Below are positions 61,090 to 64,000 of a stretch of DNA of 64,000 nucleotides, piece by piece. The stretch is from DASQYE01 sp035940775 (GTDB taxonomy: Bacteria > Acidobacteriota > Blastocatellia > Pyrinomonadales > Pyrinomonadaceae), in NCBI GenBank assembly GCA_035940775.1, contig DASZEN010000050.1, positions 85,853 through 149,852 on the forward strand, in the 5' to 3' direction. Position numbers and translations under genes: made by a program. Under the pieces are notes generated by a model. That model was not told where the DNA came from. It saw nothing but the letters and a program-made list of their open reading frames with translations, and ran no database searches. Every line of letters begins with the position of its first letter. The stretch's first letter is position 1.

Positions 61090-62604
61090 TCAGTTTTCGC
61101 TCTCCTCGCGTTCCCAACCCTTTGCGCGTTCAACTGCCCTGAGCCATCTGGCGTGCAGGCGTGCGCTCTCCTCACGGCTCATCAACGGCTCGTAGCGCCC
61201 GCCCAGCTTCCAACGGCTTTCAAGCTCCTGCCGGTCGGCCCAGAAACCGACGGCGAGGCCCGCAAGGTAGGCCGCGCCGAGCGCGGTCGTCTCCGTGATG
61301 GACGGCACTTCGACGGGAACGCCCAGTATGTCGGATTGAAACTGCATCAGGAAGCTGTTGACGACAGCGCCGCCGTCGGCGCGCACCTCTTTGAGGCTGA
61401 TGCCGGAATCGCGCTCCATCGCGCGCGCGACATCGCGCGTCTGGTAGCACATACTCTCGAGCGCCGCGCGCGCCAGGTGCGCGCGAGTAGTGCCGCGCGT
61501 GATGCCGGAGATTTGTCCGCGCGCGTAAGCGTCCCAGTGCGGCGCGCCTAAACCGGCCAGCGCTGGAACGAAATAGACTCCGTCGTTGGAGTCGAGCGAT
61601 CTGGCAAGGGCTTCGGTCTCCGCCGCCTCGCGGATGATGCCCAGCCCGTCGCGCAACCACTGGACGGCCGCCCCCGTGATGAAGATTGCGCCTTCCAGCG
61701 CATACTCGACCGGCTCATCCCCGATGCCCCAGGCAATCGTGGTCAGGAGTCCTTCACGGCTTGGAACCGCCTCGCGGCCCGTGTTCATGAGCAGGAACGA
61801 GCCCGTCCCGTAGGTGTTTTTGGCGTGGCCTTTCGTATAGCAAGCCTGACCGAAGAGCGCCGCCTGCTGATCGCCAGCGATGCCCGCGACGGGCACGCTC
61901 GCGCCGAAGAAGATGGCGGGGTCTGTCTGGCCGTAGACGTGCGAGGAGGGCAAGACCTGCGGGAGCAGAGCGCGCGGAACCTTGAGCGCAGCCAGCAATT
62001 CTTCATCCCAGCAGAGGTCGTAGATGTTATAGAGGAGCGTCCGAGAGGCGTTGGAATAATCTGTGACGTGGGCGCGCCCGCCCGTCAGCTTCCAGACGAG
62101 CCACGAGTCGATTGTCCCGAAGGCGAGTTCTCCGGCGGCCGCTCTTTCCCTCGACCCTTCTATATTATCGAGCAGCCACTTGACCTTGGTTCCCGAGAAA
62201 TAGGCATCAAGGACGAGCCCCGTGCGGCGGCGAAAGCTCTCTTCGAGCCCACGATTCTTCAGTTCGTCACAAAGGGGGGCGGTGCGCCGATCCTGCCACA
62301 CGATGGCGGGGGCGAGCGGCGCGCCCGTCGCGCGATCCCACACGAGCGTCGTTTCGCGCTGGTTGGTTATGCCGATGGCCCGCACCTCACCGGCCTGAAC
62401 CGAAGCCTCTGCCAAAGCCTTTGCGACTAGATTGAGGACGGCCGTCCAAATCTCTTCCGCGTCGTGCTCGACCCAGCCGGGCTTCGGGTAATACTGCGTA
62501 AACTCGGAATAACTCGCGCCCCTGATCGCCCCGTCATGATCGAATAGCAGAACTTTCGTACCCGTAGTTCCCTGGTCAATCGCCAGTACGTAGCCTTCGC
62601 TCAT
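61090..62604 (-). CDS. glpK: Glycerol kinase
   Basis: 504 residues, standard length, with GGAGGA before the ATG. FGGY kinase motifs: LAIDQGTTGTKVLLFDHDGA, NQRETTLVWDRATG, GTIDSWLVWKLTGG, GDQQAALFGQ and the ATP site ADGGAVVNSFLMQFQSDIL (shown up to 19 residues). It phosphorylates glycerol to glycerol 3-phosphate, the substrate of the next gene. No glpF or glpR is seen in the window. Confidence 0.96.
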   Translation of the reverse strand: MSEGYVLAIDQGTTGTKVLLFDHDGAIRGASYSEFTQYYPKPGWVEHDAEEIWTAVLNLVAKALAEASVQAGEVRAIGITNQRETTLVWDRATGAPLAPAIVWQDRRTAPLCDELKNRGLEESFRRRTGLVLDAYFSGTKVKWLLDNIEGSRERAAAGELAFGTIDSWLVWKLTGGRAHVTDYSNASRTLLYNIYDLCWDEELLAALKVPRALLPQVLPSSHVYGQTDPAIFFGASVPVAGIAGDQQAALFGQACYTKGHAKNTYGTGSFLLMNTGREAVPSREGLLTTIAWGIGDEPVEYALEGAIFITGAAVQWLRDGLGIIREAAETEALARSLDSNDGVYFVPALAGLGAPHWDAYARGQISGITRGTTRAHLARAALESMCYQTRDVARAMERDSGISLKEVRADGGAVVNSFLMQFQSDILGVPVEVPSITETTALGAAYLAGLAVGFWADRQELESRWKLGGRYEPLMSREESARLHARWLRAVERAKGWEREESEN

Positions 62605-62730
62605 CTGTCTTCCTCCGTATGCGCGCGCGCCGAGTGGGAAAAGAAATAGATTTCAGGGATTCTACTATCGGCCTGTGGCCCACCTGCAAGGTTGTCAATA
62701 TGATGGTATAGACTGTAACATTTTCCAACC

Positions 62731-63963
62731 TTGAGCTACGCCGTCACCCATCCGACAGACGAATCGCTTTCCGTGCTCGATCACGACCTCGCGCCTTTCC
62801 TTCCGGAGATGGTGCGTTTTTCGTCAACCAGGGCATTGGAAGCCTCCCCGCTCTATGCGAAGCTCGGGCCCGAGATCGAAAGGGTTCTGGGCAGTGTCGC
62901 GCAGGAGGATTTCTCTTCGGAAGATTCCGCATATGCGGCGTCGCCGCGCAAGTACGGGGACGGGGCGGGCTTTGTGCGCGCCACGGCCTGGAATATAGAG
63001 CGCGGCATTCGCCTGCCCAGCATCATCAGCGTCCTCGGCCGCCATCCGCTTATAGGCCATAGCGATGTGCTGTTGCTCACGGAGCTGGATTACGGAATGG
63101 CGCGCTCCGGCAATCTATTCGTGGCCCGCGAGATAGCAGCCGCGCTCGGGCTCAATTACGTCTTCGCACCGTGTTACCTGGCGCTGACGAAGGGCAGCGG
63201 GGTCGAAGCTTATATAGAGGGCGAGAATACGCTCGCGCTGCACGGCAATGCGGTGCTTTCGCGCTTTCCCCTTCGGCGCGCGCATTCGGTCGCGCTTCCG
63301 AACGGCAAGGACAAGATGCGCGGCAAGGAGAAGCGCCTCGGTTGCCAGCGCGCCGTCGTGGCAGACCTTGAGCACCCGCTCGGCACAGTGCGCGTCGTCA
63401 GCCTGCATCTGGACGCTCACTCCACACAGCGACATCGTCATCATCAAATGAGACTCGTGCTGGATCACCTGGACGGCCTTGAGCCTCGCCTTCCGGTACT
63501 GATCGGCGGCGACTGGAATACTTCAACCTATAATTCGAGGCGCGCCGTCTATTCCATCATCGGCTTCTGGCGTCGCGTCATGATGGGGCCGGGCTACTTC
63601 ATCCGTAATCATTACCCGCATCCGGATCGCTGGTTCGAGCGTCACCTCTTTAGAGAGTTGACGAAGCGGGGTTGGAATTACGAGGAGCTGAACGAGCCGG
63701 GCGGCTGCACGCTCCACTACGACGTGAAGGACATCGCTGTCAACAAGAACATGGCCGATTGGGTTCCGCAATGGTGTTTCTGGTTTTTAAGCCGCGCTCT
63801 TGAGAGTCATCAGGGCCGCGCCTCTTTGAAGCTCGATTGGTTCACGGGTAAGGATGTGAGGGTCGCACCCAATCATGAGCCGAAGGTCGTCTGCGGACTG
63901 GAAGATGAGAAGGGACGGCTCTCCGATCACGACGCGATAGTTGTGGACTTCGTGCCCGTTTAA
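62731..63963 (+). CDS. Endonuclease/exonuclease/phosphatase-family protein
   Basis: 410 residues if started at the TTG at 62731; no ribosome site supports it, and GTG at 62776 or ATG at 62812 could be the true start. After an N-terminal helical part (about 90 residues) the EEP fold shows TAWNIERG, LLLTELDYGMARSGN (metal Glu), HGNAVLSRFPLRR, HLDAHS, GGDWNTSTY and the closing SDHDAIVVDF. The catalytic Asn, Asp and His are intact. The substrate (nucleic acid, phospholipid head or inositol phosphate) cannot be told. Confidence 0.82.
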   Translation: MSYAVTHPTDESLSVLDHDLAPFLPEMVRFSSTRALEASPLYAKLGPEIERVLGSVAQEDFSSEDSAYAASPRKYGDGAGFVRATAWNIERGIRLPSIISVLGRHPLIGHSDVLLLTELDYGMARSGNLFVAREIAAALGLNYVFAPCYLALTKGSGVEAYIEGENTLALHGNAVLSRFPLRRAHSVALPNGKDKMRGKEKRLGCQRAVVADLEHPLGTVRVVSLHLDAHSTQRHRHHQMRLVLDHLDGLEPRLPVLIGGDWNTSTYNSRRAVYSIIGFWRRVMMGPGYFIRNHYPHPDRWFERHLFRELTKRGWNYEELNEPGGCTLHYDVKDIAVNKNMADWVPQWCFWFLSRALESHQGRASLKLDWFTGKDVRVAPNHEPKVVCGLEDEKGRLSDHDAIVVDFVPV

Positions 63964-64000
63964 ATCGTGCCCGTCCAAAAACACGAGCGGCGGGGGGGGG

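Noticed and set aside
1..64000. CRISPR array, prophage, IS element or rRNA operon
   Set aside because: No regularly spaced repeats, transposase, integrase or phage structural genes, and no rRNA sequence were seen on either strand.

Overview
The window looks like bacterial chromosome from an Acidobacteriota member, probably class Blastocatellia. This is inference, resting mainly on a PadR repressor coupled to a roughly 890-residue ADOP-type duplicated-FtsX permease with an N-terminal soluble tail, a pairing characteristic of that phylum. Other genes fit a free-living aerobic soil heterotroph. Start codons are often GTG or TTG. There is no insertion sequence, prophage, CRISPR array or rRNA. One tRNA gene (Met, CAT) is present.

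Left part (about 1-28 kb): small accessory genes of mixed origin and somewhat lower GC. It holds a zinc alcohol dehydrogenase with a membrane-anchored partner, a SemiSWEET transporter, secreted NTF2-like and DUF1579-like proteins, a MocR regulator joined to a PEP-mutase-family enzyme, a UlaG-like metallo-beta-lactamase-fold protein, a histidine kinase/response regulator pair, a REC-PAS-GGDEF-EAL protein, a Ser/Thr kinase fused to ankyrin repeats, the PadR-ADOP pair, and an amidohydrolase with an inserted NTF2-like domain. Gene remnants (VOC, DUF2306, ADOP tail) and strong inverted repeats show local rearrangement.

Middle (28-45 kb): tRNA-Met, then a DUF3179 membrane protein whose frame contains a TGA exactly at the first cysteine of the family's CxxC motif. 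A bacterial-SECIS-like hairpin with loop GGTCT follows at once. I read it as a selenoprotein, and it is the most striking item in the window. Next come a sorbosone-dehydrogenase-like beta-propeller, a SAM hydrolase, a PhzF protein, a K+ channel, a secreted cyclophilin, polytopic membrane proteins, a cupin, a second histidine kinase/response regulator pair paralogous to the first, and a PilZ protein.

Right part (45-64 kb): a complete-looking purine-to-ureidoglycolate operon on the minus strand. It starts with a purine permease and continues with xanthine dehydrogenase Mo and FeS subunits, an M2 (ACE-like) peptidase, the xanthine dehydrogenase FAD subunit, allantoinase, allantoicase, OHCU decarboxylase, hydroxyisourate hydrolase and a PuuD-type membrane urate oxidase. 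A DUF6986 aldolase-like gene lies just beyond the 3' end. The window closes with a secreted nuclease carrying two zinc-site-like repeats, the glycerol pair glpK-glpD, and an endonuclease/exonuclease/phosphatase-family protein.

Regulation visible in sequence: a PadR-type palindrome between the -35 and -10 boxes of padR, c-di-GMP turnover and reception (GGDEF-EAL, PilZ), several hairpins of terminator or unknown type, and a cluster of GTTTCC-type hexamers upstream of the nuclease gene.
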